A stretch of 64,000 bases of DNA from Misgurnus anguillicaudatus (Eukaryota > Chordata > Actinopteri > Cypriniformes > Cobitidae): contig NC_073354.2 in the NCBI RefSeq assembly GCF_027580225.2, positions 7,540,001 through 7,604,000 of the forward strand, given 5' to 3'. Shown in pieces: positions 1 to 10,200 of the stretch (positions are counted from its first letter, which is position 1; each line of letters opens with the position of its first letter). Below the pieces are notes generated by a model. The model did no database searches and was not told the DNA's origin. It was given only the letters and a program-made list of their open reading frames with translations. A program made the position numbers and the translations under genes.

Positions 1-248
1 TCAGCACACACTCTAACTGCCAACTGTCATCTAACTGTGCTTTTTATACTTCTCGTTACACTCCAGTTATCCAATTACCCGGCGATCTCTTTAACTAGGC
101 ACAGCTGTGCCCAATCGGCTGATTACAACCTTCGCGGAGCCGCCGGATGTCCGGTGTTTCTATTTTTCCGGTCGGGGCGGAAACATCCGGGCGGAACCAA
201 ACTTCCTCAACTTTTGGTTCCGCCCTGAAAAGTCGTCACCCCGTGACA
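1..248 (-). repeat. 3' LTR of the gypsy element (truncated by window edge)
   Basis: This matches 6211-6458 base for base over the stretches compared. It ends at position 248 in GTGACA on the plus strand, so the LTR begins TGTCAC on the minus strand. Only the first 248 bases of a roughly 2.5-kb LTR fall inside the window. Confidence 0.93.
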
Positions 249-259
249 TCCTCCCCCGC
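249..259 (-). other. Polypurine tract (plus-strand primer)
   Basis: Read on the minus strand this is a purine run (GGCGGGGGAGGA) directly before the TGTCAC start of the 3' LTR, the position expected for the primer of plus-strand DNA synthesis. It is also coding sequence in the frame of the residual pol tail. Confidence 0.8.
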
Positions 260-470
260 CAATACATTCCAGTCCCTGGAATGCCCTTGAGTAGTCCACT
301 CACCATAGCGGGAAGGGGGCCGGCCGCGGTTCTCCCGTTGGGAGCGCCTTACAGGGGAGTCAGGTTCGGCGGGCTCGGGCACAACCTCAGGTTGTCTTTG
401 GGCGGCCAGGGGTTCGGCTGGCTCTGGTGCTGGTCCTGGCTGCCTCTGGGCGGCCGGGGGTTCAACTGGC
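249..470 (-). pseudogene. Residual C-terminal tail of gypsy pol, left after integrase loss
   Basis: One minus-strand frame is open from just past the pol stop through the polypurine tract into the LTR, where a TGA closes it. It encodes a proline/alanine/glutamate-rich tail with two similar repeats containing PAAQRQP-like blocks and a basic RRSQRENRG segment. Fish gypsy Pol proteins often end this way after integrase. The frame is offset by one base from the upstream pol frame, so in this copy the tail is not translated as part of Pol. I infer an internal deletion that removed integrase and shifted the frame. Confidence 0.55.
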
Positions 471-3011
471 TCAACCCCAGCTCCCGGGTACCGCCTCCTG
501 CTGGCCTCCTGGTGCTTCCACGACCCCTATCAGATAGCCTTCCCCCTGGCTTTCCTCTTCTTGGCCCTCACATCCACCGGGGCCGTCCACCTCTGGCAAT
601 CGGGACAAGACATCCGCGTTCGTGTGTTCCCGGCCGGGCCGATACTGCAGTTGGTAATCGAAATTGGCAAGTTGTGCCACCCAGCGCTGCTCCACAGCCC
701 CCAACTTCGCTGTCTGTAAATGAACCAGAGGATTATTGTCTGTAATCACCGTTACCTTAGCACCCCAGAGGTAGTCCTTGAACTTCTCGCTCAGGGCCCA
801 CTTCAGGGCCAGCAGTTCCAGTTTGAATGAGCTATAGTTCGCATCGTTCCTCTCCGCTGGGTGGAGGCTTCGGCTTGCGTAGGCGATCACCCGTTCCGTA
901 CCCGCTTGTCGTTGGGCCAAGACTGCTCCCAGCCCCAGGTTGCTAGCGTCTGTATACAAGAGAAATGGCTGGGTAAAGTCTGCATAGGCCAAGATAGGAG
1001 CCTGTAACAATTCCTGTTTCAATCTCTGAAATGCCCCCTCACAGAACTCATCCCAATCAATAGGGGGTGACCCCCGTCCCCGGTTTCGCCCTGTGCCGAC
1101 CAGTAGCTGGTTAAGGGGCTTGGCAATCTTTGAAAAGTCTTTTATGAACCGTCTGTAGTACCCCACAAACCCTAGAAACGACCGCACTTGCCTCACAGTC
1201 TTGGGTGCACTCCAGTCTCTTACCGCGGAGACCTTCCCAGGGTCTACGGCTACCCCAGCAGCGCTGACCACGTGGCCCAGGAACTGGACTTCCCGCCTCA
1301 ACAGATGGCATTTGTCGGGTTGCAACTTCAGCCCATATTTCTCCATCGCCTGGAAAACCTCTTCGAGGTGTCGGAGGTGGGAATCGAAATCTGGGGAATA
1401 CACAATTACATCATCCAAATATACCAAAACTGACTCCATTAACTGACCTCCAAGACAGCGCTGCATGAGGCGTTGGAACGTGGCCGGAGCGTTACAGAGC
1501 CCGAAAGGCATCCGTTCCCACTCGAATAGTCCGAACGGGGTCGTAAAGGCGGTCTTCTCTCTATCGGCCTCGGCCACTGGCACCTGCCAATATCCACTGG
1601 CCAGATCCAAAGTGGAGTACCAAGCAGACCGTGTGAGACCGGCAAGGGAGTCTTCAATCCGGGGTAAGGGAAACGCGTCTTTCTTGGTCACCAGGTTAAG
1701 CTTCCGATAGTCCACACAAAACCTCCAAGCTCCTGACTTTTTCTGCACAAGTACGATAGGGGCTGCCCAGGGGCTACTGCTTTCCCGGACGACGCCTCGC
1801 TCCAGCATACCCTGCAGTAGTGAGCGTACCTCTGTATACAAGGTGGGTGGGATCGGCCGGTACCTCTCTCTACTGGGTCCTGCATCTCCAGTCGGTATAT
1901 GGTGTTCCACCACCTTAGTACACCCATAATCCTCCTCGTGTCTTGCGAATACATGTTGCCATTTCCGAAGGAGGGCTTGGAGTCTTTGTGTCTGCGCCTG
2001 TTCCAACTCTTCCCCTTGCAGGGACTCACCTGCCAAGTGCCTCGGCACGTCCCTCCCCCCGTTGTTCGAAGGGGCTTCCATCTGGGTCAGGGCCACCTCG
2101 ATGACAGTGGGGCACACCTGACGGAACCTAACGTCTCTCTCCTCCCTCACCTGATGGGGCGCAACCCCCGTTAATCGGGCCAGCCGCTGGTGTCGGTGTA
2201 AGTATACTGGGTAGGGGTGGTCGTTTCGGACCTTCACAGGGACCCTCCCCCGGCGGACCGCCGCTAGGCCTCGTGCTACTTCCACTTGGGGGCAATCGGC
2301 GTGTGGTTCAACCAATACCCATTCTTCGGGGCCAACTCCTCGGGGGGCTACTCTCACCCACACCATGGCCTCACTCCTAGGGGGAATCGACAGAGCAAAT
2401 CGACACATCACTCTTCCTACCTCTTCCCGGCCTCTGCGGACCTGGGTCATCTGGACCCGACGACAGTCGGCTACTACTTGCTCCCATAGGGGCCTCTCGA
2501 CGGGGGGGATCCTAGGGCCGGGCTTAGCCCGAAATAACTCCTCCCAACATTCGGAGAGAACGTTCATACCTAATAGGGCTCGATGGACACCCAAACATCT
2601 GTCCTCCACGATAATCACTCCTTTTTGGGGAACCAACACCCCATGAACTTCTAAGTCCGTCAGCCGGTAGCCAATATAAGGGATCTCTAGGCCGTTGGCG
2701 CCCCGCAACGTCAGCCAGGGGGCCTCCCCTCCTTGGGCACTCTGCTTCCCAAATACTTCCTGCGAGAGACTTTCCGCAAACAATGTCACTTGAGAGCCCG
2801 TATCTACTAGGCACTGTATTGTCTTGCCACATACCTTCACCTCCGCCATTGGGCTGTGCCCAACCATCTGGTCTCTAGAATTCCCCTGTCTTCCAGGGTC
2901 TTCTCTAGGGGTCCCGGCCACACGACCCACTGTGGCCGGTCGTCTTAAAAACCCCCCTCCGATGCCCTGCGAGGCCCACACTGGCGACTGTAATGCCCTG
3001 GTTCTCCACAC
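471..3011 (-). CDS. pol: Gypsy Pol: protease, reverse transcriptase, RNase H
   Basis: The 846-codon open frame overlaps the end of gag and lies in the -1 frame relative to it. The aspartic protease motif VDTGSQ is near residue 69. The RT domain carries the YLDD catalytic box at residues 531-534 (plus-strand 1410-1421). RNase H follows, with the motifs YTDASNLGLG and TDNNPLVHL. The frame ends in a Gly/Glu-rich linker about where integrase would begin. The ATG at 3011 is probably not used: translation should enter by frameshifting from gag at 2948-2954, making a Gag-Pol fusion. There is no integrase zinc finger and no DDE core. Confidence 0.9.
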   Translation of the reverse strand: MWRTRALQSPVWASQGIGGGFLRRPATVGRVAGTPREDPGRQGNSRDQMVGHSPMAEVKVCGKTIQCLVDTGSQVTLFAESLSQEVFGKQSAQGGEAPWLTLRGANGLEIPYIGYRLTDLEVHGVLVPQKGVIIVEDRCLGVHRALLGMNVLSECWEELFRAKPGPRIPPVERPLWEQVVADCRRVQMTQVRRGREEVGRVMCRFALSIPPRSEAMVWVRVAPRGVGPEEWVLVEPHADCPQVEVARGLAAVRRGRVPVKVRNDHPYPVYLHRHQRLARLTGVAPHQVREERDVRFRQVCPTVIEVALTQMEAPSNNGGRDVPRHLAGESLQGEELEQAQTQRLQALLRKWQHVFARHEEDYGCTKVVEHHIPTGDAGPSRERYRPIPPTLYTEVRSLLQGMLERGVVRESSSPWAAPIVLVQKKSGAWRFCVDYRKLNLVTKKDAFPLPRIEDSLAGLTRSAWYSTLDLASGYWQVPVAEADREKTAFTTPFGLFEWERMPFGLCNAPATFQRLMQRCLGGQLMESVLVYLDDVIVYSPDFDSHLRHLEEVFQAMEKYGLKLQPDKCHLLRREVQFLGHVVSAAGVAVDPGKVSAVRDWSAPKTVRQVRSFLGFVGYYRRFIKDFSKIAKPLNQLLVGTGRNRGRGSPPIDWDEFCEGAFQRLKQELLQAPILAYADFTQPFLLYTDASNLGLGAVLAQRQAGTERVIAYASRSLHPAERNDANYSSFKLELLALKWALSEKFKDYLWGAKVTVITDNNPLVHLQTAKLGAVEQRWVAQLANFDYQLQYRPGREHTNADVLSRLPEVDGPGGCEGQEEESQGEGYLIGVVEAPGGQQEAVPGSWG

Positions 3012-3904
3012 CGATGGCAGATTGGCCGCCCTTGGTCATCCCACTCGAAGCGGGGCCGGTTCAAACGATTCGGGCGTCCCGGTGGCTCTCGGCCCCTCTC
3101 AGAGTAGACTCGCTCTCGGGGTGCCGGCCTCGGTTCCTCTCGCGCCCTACTTTGGCGAAGTTCTCCCAAGAGGGTCTTAGATAGCTCCAACATCTGCTCT
3201 CGGACATCTTTCAACAATTCTACCCTCAGGGCTTGCTTCCAGTCTGCGTGTTCAGGTGGCGCTGCTGTGTTTCCACTTACGGCTGCACATACAGGGGTTT
3301 CGGTTACTTCGGCCTCATCACCCTCCAGGGCTAGCGCCTCCTTCTTTAGATCTTCGAAGGTAAGCCCGGGGTCCCTCCGGAACTGGACCCTCAGACTTTG
3401 TCTCACGGGGCCTTCTTTCATCCCCAGGAGGAACTGGTCGCGTAACAAAGCTTCTCCATCTCCTAGCCCATGGTCTCGTCGGGCTTGCAGGCGAGTGAAC
3501 TGCTCCCGCAGCCTGAGGGCAAAAGCTCGAATAGGTTGTCGGGGGCCTTGTTTACAATTAAAAAATTGTGAACGGAGGACAGCTACGGGGGTATGGTCAC
3601 CATATTGTTCAGCAAGGAACTGGAACACAGTCTGGGCGGTGGCTCTAATTGCTTCGGGGGCGGCTTGTACCTCTCGCCGTGCTTCTCCTTCTAGGGAGTT
3701 CAACACAAATTGGAGCCGCTGAGCGGCGCTAAGGCCCTGCAAGTCGGCCAAGTACTCCAGTTGGGCCTTCCATTCGGTCAGGCGTACCTCCGACTGTGCT
3801 CCTCCATATCTCTGGACCCTTGGGCGGCCCATGATAACGGTTGTGGCACGGGGTGGGGCTGGTGGCCCCGCGTGGTCAGTCTTTGGGTGACCTTGGTTAC
3901 TCAA
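2945..3904 (-). CDS. gag: Gypsy Gag polyprotein with CCHC zinc knuckle
   Basis: This intact 319-codon frame follows directly after the LTR leader. The middle resembles a Ty3/gypsy capsid: an alpha-helical region with LxxLxGEARR- and QFxLxxxxxGxR-like segments. Near the C terminus there is one nucleocapsid zinc knuckle, CHRCGEPGHYSRQC (C-x2-C-x4-H-x4-C), and the protein ends 10-11 residues later. Gag would package element RNA in cytoplasmic particles. The last 67 bases overlap the pol frame. Confidence 0.9.
   Translation of the reverse strand: MSNQGHPKTDHAGPPAPPRATTVIMGRPRVQRYGGAQSEVRLTEWKAQLEYLADLQGLSAAQRLQFVLNSLEGEARREVQAAPEAIRATAQTVFQFLAEQYGDHTPVAVLRSQFFNCKQGPRQPIRAFALRLREQFTRLQARRDHGLGDGEALLRDQFLLGMKEGPVRQSLRVQFRRDPGLTFEDLKKEALALEGDEAEVTETPVCAAVSGNTAAPPEHADWKQALRVELLKDVREQMLELSKTLLGELRQSRAREEPRPAPRERVYSERGREPPGRPNRLNRPRFEWDDQGRPICHRCGEPGHYSRQCGPRRASEGGF
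2948..2954 (-). promoter_or_regulatory. Predicted -1 ribosomal frameshift site (gag to pol)
   Basis: On the minus strand the last gag codons read GAG GGG GGT TTT TAA. The heptamer GGGTTTT fits the X XXY YYZ rule in the gag frame and lies directly before the gag stop. A one-base backward slip continues in the open pol frame (TTA AGA CGA). I did not establish a downstream pseudoknot; the stop codon itself may promote pausing. Confidence 0.65.
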
Positions 3905-3938
3905 CTCGAGGTGGGTTCCTGCCGACTACGCCAAAATC
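3905..3938 (-). other. Gypsy leader with probable primer-binding site
   Basis: Between the end of the 5' LTR (minus-strand ...GTGACA) and the gag start are 34 bases reading GATTTTGGCGTAGTCGGCAG and onward. The TGGCG stretch beginning a few bases inside is where a tRNA primer would anneal. I could not assign the tRNA. Confidence 0.45.
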
Positions 3939-6458
3939 TGTCACCACTAGGGGCTGGCTGTGTTTGACTAAGCCACGCCCCTTTTCAACTCCCACCTCGA
4001 GGAGGTCCCCAAAGCCAACCCAATGACCAGACAAACACGGAAACAGGTGAATAAAATTTAAAACAAGCTTTATTGAATTTTAAATACTTAAAAAGACTGG
4101 GGAAATTGGGGAAGGGAAATTTAAAACTAATGGCTTCTTCTCCTCCCTCCAGGGAGACTACAGCCACGGGTAACAGGGACAGAACAACAGGGGTGCCAAC
4201 CACCGTCAACGGGGAAAGAGGGAAACGTCAGGCTCCCGCCTGGACCCTGCTAGCCGTGGCGCCCTCCTTCTTCTCTCCTGGAGGCAGACAATTTTTTGGT
4301 GTGACTGGTAGAGGTCTTTCTCACTGTCCGTGCCCAATGGTTCACTCTCGCCTTCTTCTCTCTCCACAGGCGGCCGCTAGGACAACAAAGACACTGTTAC
4401 TGGACTTTGAATGTTTCTCACCGGCTCCGCTGCTTACAGCTTTCTGGGTAAGTATCACGTTCACAGTCGGCTCCTTACTGATTCGCTCTCGTTTTCCTCT
4501 CTCTCTCCACAGGTGATCGCTAGGACACAGACACACTGTTACTGAACTTGGAATGTTTCTCACCGGCTCCTGCTGCTTACAGCTTTCTGGGTAAGTATCA
4601 CGTTCACAGTCGGCTCTTTACTGATTCACTTTCGTTTTCCTCTCTCTCTCCACAGGTGATCGCTAGAACACAGAAACACTGTTACTGAACTTGGAATGTT
4701 TCTCACCGGCTCCGCTGCTTACAGCTTTCTGGGTAAGTGTCACGTTCACAGTCGGCTCTTTACTGATTCGCTCTCGTTTTCCTCTCTCTCTCCACAGGTG
4801 ATCGCTAGGACACAGAAACACTGTTACTGAACTTGGAATGTTTCTCACCGGCTCCGCTGCTTACAGCTTTCTGGGTAAGTGTCACGTTCACAGTCGGCTC
4901 TTTACTGATTCTCACTCGTTTTCCTCTCTCTCTCCACAGGTGATCGCTAGGACACAGAAACACTGTTACTGAACTTGGAATGTTTCTCACCGGCTCCGCT
5001 GCTTACGGCTTTCTGGGTAAGTATCACGTTCACAGCCGGCTCTTTACTGATTCTCACTCGTTTTCCTCTCTCTCTCCACAGGTGATCGCTAGGACACAGA
5101 AACACTGTTACTGAACTTGGAATGTTTCTCACCGGCTCCGCTGCTTACAGCTTTCTGGGTAAGTGTCACGTTCACAGTCGGCTCTTTACTGGTTCTCACT
5201 CGTTTTCCTCTCTCTCTCCACAGGTGATCGCTAGAACACAGAAACACTGTTACTGAACTTGGAATGTGTCTCACCGACTCCGCTGCTTACAGCTTTCTGG
5301 GTAAGTATCACGTTCACAGCCGGCTCTTCTGTAGGTCCGCAGGGGGGCGAAAGTCACACACCACCTCGCCGGGTCGAGCGCTGCCCTATCCCCACTGCCC
5401 GTAGGCCGATCGAACCCCGGATAGGGGCGCCCTTTCGTAGAGACCACGGGGGCAGCGGACCCTTTCGCCTCCAACTCTGCGACGATACAAACACAGATAA
5501 GCTTACACCACAGATGCTTCTAATATTTTACTCACAGTCCTTCACAGCTCTTGGCCTGTGTCTCTTCGTATTCTTAAAACAGCACACAGCGTATGATGGC
5601 AATGAGGTCTGAGGTCGTTGGCCCCTCCGCCCTCCTTCCAGGGAAGAGAATGGATGGTGCGGGGTTTCTCTTACAAGACACACAGCAACCCACAGCAAAT
5701 ACACAGCACCACTCTAACGTGAAAAAGCTTAGGATTTGTAAAATCTCACTCACCACACTGTAAGTGCAACACCACAAGGGAAACGCCCGATATCCTCCAC
5801 TGTGCTTGGGGCTAACGTAGAGGCGATGGCAAAACGACCAGACCAAAGTCGCGTTGCTGTGGCTGTATGGAATGTATACTTCTAGCGGCTCGCCCACCAC
5901 ACTAATTATAGGGGTAGGGCCGCCTTCCTAATCCTAGAAGACTCCAACGATCACACAATTGTAAGTTTCTGCCAGTTAGGCTACACCAGCGGGCATACTC
6001 ACAGCGGATAGCCTTTGTTTTCGTTGTGTAACGAGGTCAAATCCCTTCTCGCTTTAATCCTTCCAAAATACTAGTTGGACCAGGGTTCCTTCTCTACCCG
6101 TAGGGTTATTCCTTAAATCCAGCCGGTCCACCGTAACTGCAACAAGAGAGGAGGGAAGAGAGAGAAATATAGCCAGTCACCACGTCTAACAATGAGCACA
6201 GCTCCGTTCTTCAGCACACACTCTAACTGCCAACTGTCATCTAACTGTGCTTTTTATACTTCTCGTTACACTCCAGTTATCCAATTACCCGGCGATCTCT
6301 TTAACTAGGCACAGCTGTGCCCAATCGGCTGATTACAACCTTCGCGGAGCCGCCGGATGTCCGGTGTTTCTATTTTTCCGGTCGGGGCGGAAACATCCGG
6401 GCGGAACCAAACTTCCTCAACTTTTGGTTCCGCCCTGAAAAGTCGTCACCCCGTGACA
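3939..6458 (-). repeat. 5' LTR of the gypsy element (2520 bp)
   Basis: It is bounded by inverted ends TGTCAC and GTGACA, with the right 248 bases duplicated at 1-248. It is unusually long for a gypsy LTR, partly because it holds a tandem array (4370-5300). The remainder has no long open frame that looks real. Transcription from this LTR would run leftward, away from the receptor gene that begins 0.5 kb to the right. Confidence 0.88.
4370..5300 (+). repeat. Seven-copy 142-bp tandem array with splice-site-flanked mini-exon units
   Basis: Units start at 4370, 4513, 4656, 4798, 4940, 5082 and 5224. On the plus strand each is a 77-78-nt block preceded by a pyrimidine tract ending CTCTCTCCACAG and followed by GTAAGT. 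The blocks end at 4447, 4590, 4732, 4874, 5016, 5158 and 5300, and the spacers are 65 nt. The first unit is the most divergent; the others differ at only a few bases. The blocks are not a multiple of three and show no conserved reading frame, so this is not a normal coding exon series. The splice-like signals lie on the strand opposite gag and pol. Confidence 0.9.
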
Positions 6459-6949
6459 CATCCACCCAGATTAATTTTTTCAGTGTAAGACACAGTAATG
6501 ATGTTTTGATTACATTTTGGCAATTGTACGTTAAGTCAACTGCTAAATCAAATGACTGGGTGATGTTCCTGCCTCCCAAAACTTAAACTTTTATTGTAGT
6601 AAAGAAAAATTTAACTTATTTACAAAAAGTTTTGTCACTGTTTTCCAGAAAAAGGGGAAAACTTAGAACACATCTAAAAGAAATGTAAAAGAAAATGCAA
6701 CCAGATTTCAAAATATGCCTTTTTTTCTTGTTTGTGAGTATTGAAAGAGCAATCCCACATAGTACAAACATAATAAAAAAAAGAAAGAGGAAAAAAGAGA
6801 AGCAGTTAAGAGTCTCAATATTTTTATTGTAAACTGGATATATATGTAAATAAGTTGAGTTCAGTTGAAAGTGAATGTGACGTAAGGCAGAGAGGAGAAA
6901 CTGTGTGAACTTAAATTTCCTCATCAGACTGATGATCCGATAACACCTC
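6459..6949. other. Unique AT-rich spacer between LTR and receptor promoter
   Basis: This 490-bp spacer lies between the gypsy LTR end and the predicted TATA box. I see no gene, no terminal repeat and no convincing dispersed repeat; it probably includes upstream regulatory DNA of the receptor. Confidence 0.4.
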
Positions 6950-6955
6950 TATAAA
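6950..6955 (+). promoter_or_regulatory. TATA box, adhesion receptor gene (predicted)
   Basis: TATAAA lies about 65 bases upstream of a consensus splice donor (cag|gtaagg at 7017/7018). That fits a short non-coding first exon starting near 6980. The assignment rests on position and splice logic only. Confidence 0.4.
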
Positions 6956-6979
6956 CACACACACAAACATCTGCTTGTA

Positions 6980-7017
6980 TTCAGTCATGTTTGATAAAGA
7001 TCAGTAATTCACTTCAG
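6980..7017 (+). other. Non-coding exon 1 of adhesion receptor (predicted, start approximate)
   Basis: A short 5' UTR exon is inferred from the TATA box at 6950 and a strong donor at 7018. It would splice to the acceptor at 7131-7132. Confidence 0.35.
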
Positions 7018-7051
7018 GTAAGGTTTTATTGTATTTATTGATACATATGTC

Positions 7052-7071
7052 ATATATATATATATATATAT
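7052..7071. repeat. (AT)n microsatellite
   Basis: About ten AT dinucleotides lie within the first small intron of the receptor gene. Confidence 0.9.
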
Positions 7072-7178
7072 CTAACAGATGACATCAAGATGAAAAGTAA
7101 ATTTTGCAAACTTCTCAAAATCTTTTTTTAAGACACCTGATCTGATTTTGTGATTTCAACATTATCACACATTTCATA

Positions 7179-7200
7179 ATGGTTAACATCATTGCAAAAG
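7179..7200 (+). CDS. Receptor coding exon 1: start codon
   Basis: Exon 7133-7200 has acceptor tttttttaag at 7131-7132 and donor gtaagc at 7201. Its ATG at 7179 encodes MVNIIAK and leaves phase 1, which matches the next predicted exon. Joined, they give a basic then hydrophobic N terminus typical of a signal peptide. It is supported by phase and signal-peptide logic only. Confidence 0.45.
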
Positions 7201-10200
7201 GTAAGCTATTGTGGAATTACAAACTGATTTATTTGGTAAATAAATTTGTCTGTATAGCATCTTTGGCTAAAAACAACACGTTTATTAATGTTATTTCAAG
7301 AACAGAAAGTAAATGACCTTGTTTAATCCTGTGTTAGTAATTGTAAAATTATATAAGAAATATTTGTTGTACAATAAGGTTTATTTGTTAACAATTAGTT
7401 AATGCATCAGCTAACATGAACTTACACTAAACAATCCTTCTGCATTTATTAATCTTATAAGTTCATGTTAATTTTGGTGTTAAACAAATACATTTATAAA
7501 ATCCAGCATTATAACACAGCAAAATATCTAGTAAATCAGTGTTGAAGTTAATAAGATAATGAAGTGATGATTGAGTCATTAATGTTGAACACCTGCCGGG
7601 TCATTCAGTGTGAAATCAACTAACTTTTTTGACATTTTCCTGTCTCTAATTTTTGATTTTGATGACTACTCTGTAAAAAACAACCTATAGAATCTACTCA
7701 ATAAAATTGTTGTAACAGTTTGCACTTACGTTGTTTGGGTAGATCCTATATATTTGAATAGAGTACCTACTTTATTTAATAATATTTCCACCTAATATTT
7801 CTCATAACTAATTACTTATAAACATTAAGTAAGATTAACTTTAAGCAACCTTTCTATTAAATTGTTATTAATAATGATTAGCAATTAGGAAAAATTACAC
7901 ATTTATTCAGAGAGGGTTGAATTTAAAAATAATCAGACATAGGATTCCACAAATTGCTTCATTTATTGACCAAATAACATTTCGAAAACATTTTAAACGA
8001 ATTAATGTAAGTACAAAGTAACCCATTACAATACATTTCAAGTGAAATACAACATATCATAGTGTTACATAAAGCTTCTTGAACCTACTCCATTCAAAAA
8101 TAAACCAAAGTTTTCAAGAGATGTCAGAAAACTTTAAAAACAAGATTCCTAAATACTGTTTCTTCACGTTATCATAAGACAATGAAAGGAGACATTGAAA
8201 TGAGAGGAGAAACTGATCCCATTTACCTCAGTAGACTGGCTACAAACAAACATTTAAATTCATTTAAAAGTAATTAAGTGCAAAAAATTACAACTTCATA
8301 GGCTACATGTAATTCACAGTACATGTGGATAAAACATTGAACACTAACAAGAATGCACATTTAATTGTAAGTGATTCAACTTTATGTACAAGTCACATTA
8401 CATATAACATATAAACCCAGAAATACTTTTTTAACAGACATTTAATTAAAAACGCCCATGAAAAAGGCAAACGTTTGGCAAACGTTTGTCTGCTCGATAA
8501 ATAAGCATGCCGTGGGAAGAGGATGAAACAGGCTTAACACTGGAAACATGAAAAACAGGGTGAACCCAAGCAAGATCTGGGGGAAGCTTGAGTCTAACAG
8601 TCACCAGACTGAGTACCTTAGTGATCTGGTATGGGCCAATGAACTTAGGAGCTAGCTTAGAATATGAGCTCCTGAGAGCAGTCCTAAAAGTCCTTGGTGG
8701 ATAGCCATACCCATTGACGACACCTCTGGACAAAAGCGAGGGCACACGGAACTGCAGCTTTGGGTTTGCACCAGGAGCTGGGATTTTGAGATGCAAAGCA
8801 GCGGAGGGCTTGTTTGAGATCCTGGTTGGCTCGTTCACATTGACCATTGGTCTGTGGATAAAAACCAGACAAGAGACTCGCAGAGGTCCCGATCTGTCAA
8901 CAGAACTCCTTTTAAAACCGAGAAATGAACTGAGGACCACTGTCTGAGACTAAATCCACCGGAAGACCATGGATGCAGAAGACCTGGTTGATCATAGACT
9001 CGGCAGTCTCTTTAGCAGTGGGGAGTTTGGGTAGGGAGATGAAATAAGCCGCCTTGGAGAAACGGTTGACCACCGTCAGAATAACAATGTTTCCTCTAGA
9101 AGAAGGAAGCCTAGTAACAAAATCTAAAGCAATATGTGACCATGGGAGTGAAGGAATGGGTAAGAGTTGAAGCAGACCAACAGAGGGCTGATTAAAACTC
9201 TTATTTTGAGAACAGACTGAACAAGCCAACACAAACTGCCTAACATCAACTCGCATTGCGGGCCACCAGAAACGTTGGTGATGGCAGCCCAGAAAACACT
9301 GCAGAGCCTTTCTACAATCAGGAACAAGTCAGTTGACGACAGATCTCACTTTGACTGGGTCAGGTCTCACTTTTCCTATGGCAAAGATATGACCGAGGAA
9401 TGAAATCGACTCCTTATGAAATTCACACTTCTGCGTCTTGACAAAAAGCTGGTTCTCCAGCAGCCTTGGTAGGACCCTCTCAGCACGTCAGTGACCAGGG
9501 CCTGGAAAACTGCGGGGGCATTTGTAAAGCCAAAAGGTAAGATCAAGCATTCAAAATGTCCAGTAGGGGCATTAAATGCGGTTTTCCACTCACCCCCCTC
9601 CTGAATACAAACTAGGTGATAGGCATTGCAGAGGTCTAGGTTAGTAAAGACCTGAGCTCCCTGCTCAAGAGTTCAAAGCTGAAGACATAAGACGTAGGGA
9701 TACCTGTTCTTAATTAGCAGGAAAAAAGGAGGGATGGCTGAGCCTGGCTTTGAGAGATTCTTGAATATATTTCTCCATAGCCTCAGGTTCAGGACCAGAC
9801 AGGGAAAACAATTACCCCTTAGGCGCAGAAGTGCCTGGGAGGAGATCAATGGCACATTTGTAGGGATGATGAGGAGGGGAGGTAGCCTGGGCCTTAGAAA
9901 AAAACAGCCGAAGAACCAGATACTCTTGCAGCACCCCGGCAACATCCGCCCCTTCAGCCTGCAAAGCCATGATTTCTCGGCGAACCCCTCCATGGCTAAC
10001 TGAGACAGGTAAGATGGTGTGGGATGCAGGGGAAGAGGAGAAATGACCCATTCGTAATTCCCAACCTACGGACGGGTCCTGGCTTTTACTGGGCAAGAGA
10101 TGGTGAAGTGCCCGGACTTCCCACAATATAGACATAGAGTCACAGACCCTGAATTAAACGATCCCTCTTTTGGTGAGGAGTTAGTTTGGTGCAGCCAACC

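Larger units (their letters stand above)
1..6458 (-). mobile_element. Ty3/gypsy LTR retrotransposon, integrase-deleted, minus strand
   Basis: Positions 1-248 are the same sequence as 6211-6458 (constant offset 6210), so two LTR copies flank an internal region of about 3.7 kb that reads gag then pol on the minus strand. The right-hand LTR (3939-6458) is the 5' LTR of the element; the left one is its 3' LTR, cut by the window edge. A polypurine tract abuts the 3' LTR. Protease, reverse transcriptase and RNase H are intact, but no integrase lies between RNase H and the 3' LTR, so this copy could move only with help from another element. The long open gag and pol frames and near-identical LTR ends suggest recent insertion. 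The target-site duplication cannot be checked because the left flank is outside the window. Confidence 0.93.

Noticed and set aside
107..745. 212-residue plus-strand frame in the gypsy 3' end
   Set aside because: It overlaps the pol frame and LTR in antisense, is proline-rich because of GC-rich codons, and has no recognisable domain.
3267..3722. 151-residue plus-strand frame
   Set aside because: Antisense shadow of gag.
4342..5274. Overlapping 61-73-residue minus-strand open frames in the LTR tandem units
   Set aside because: They repeat with the 142-bp unit, span unit boundaries, and follow from the repeat lacking stops in one frame. No start context or homology supports translation.
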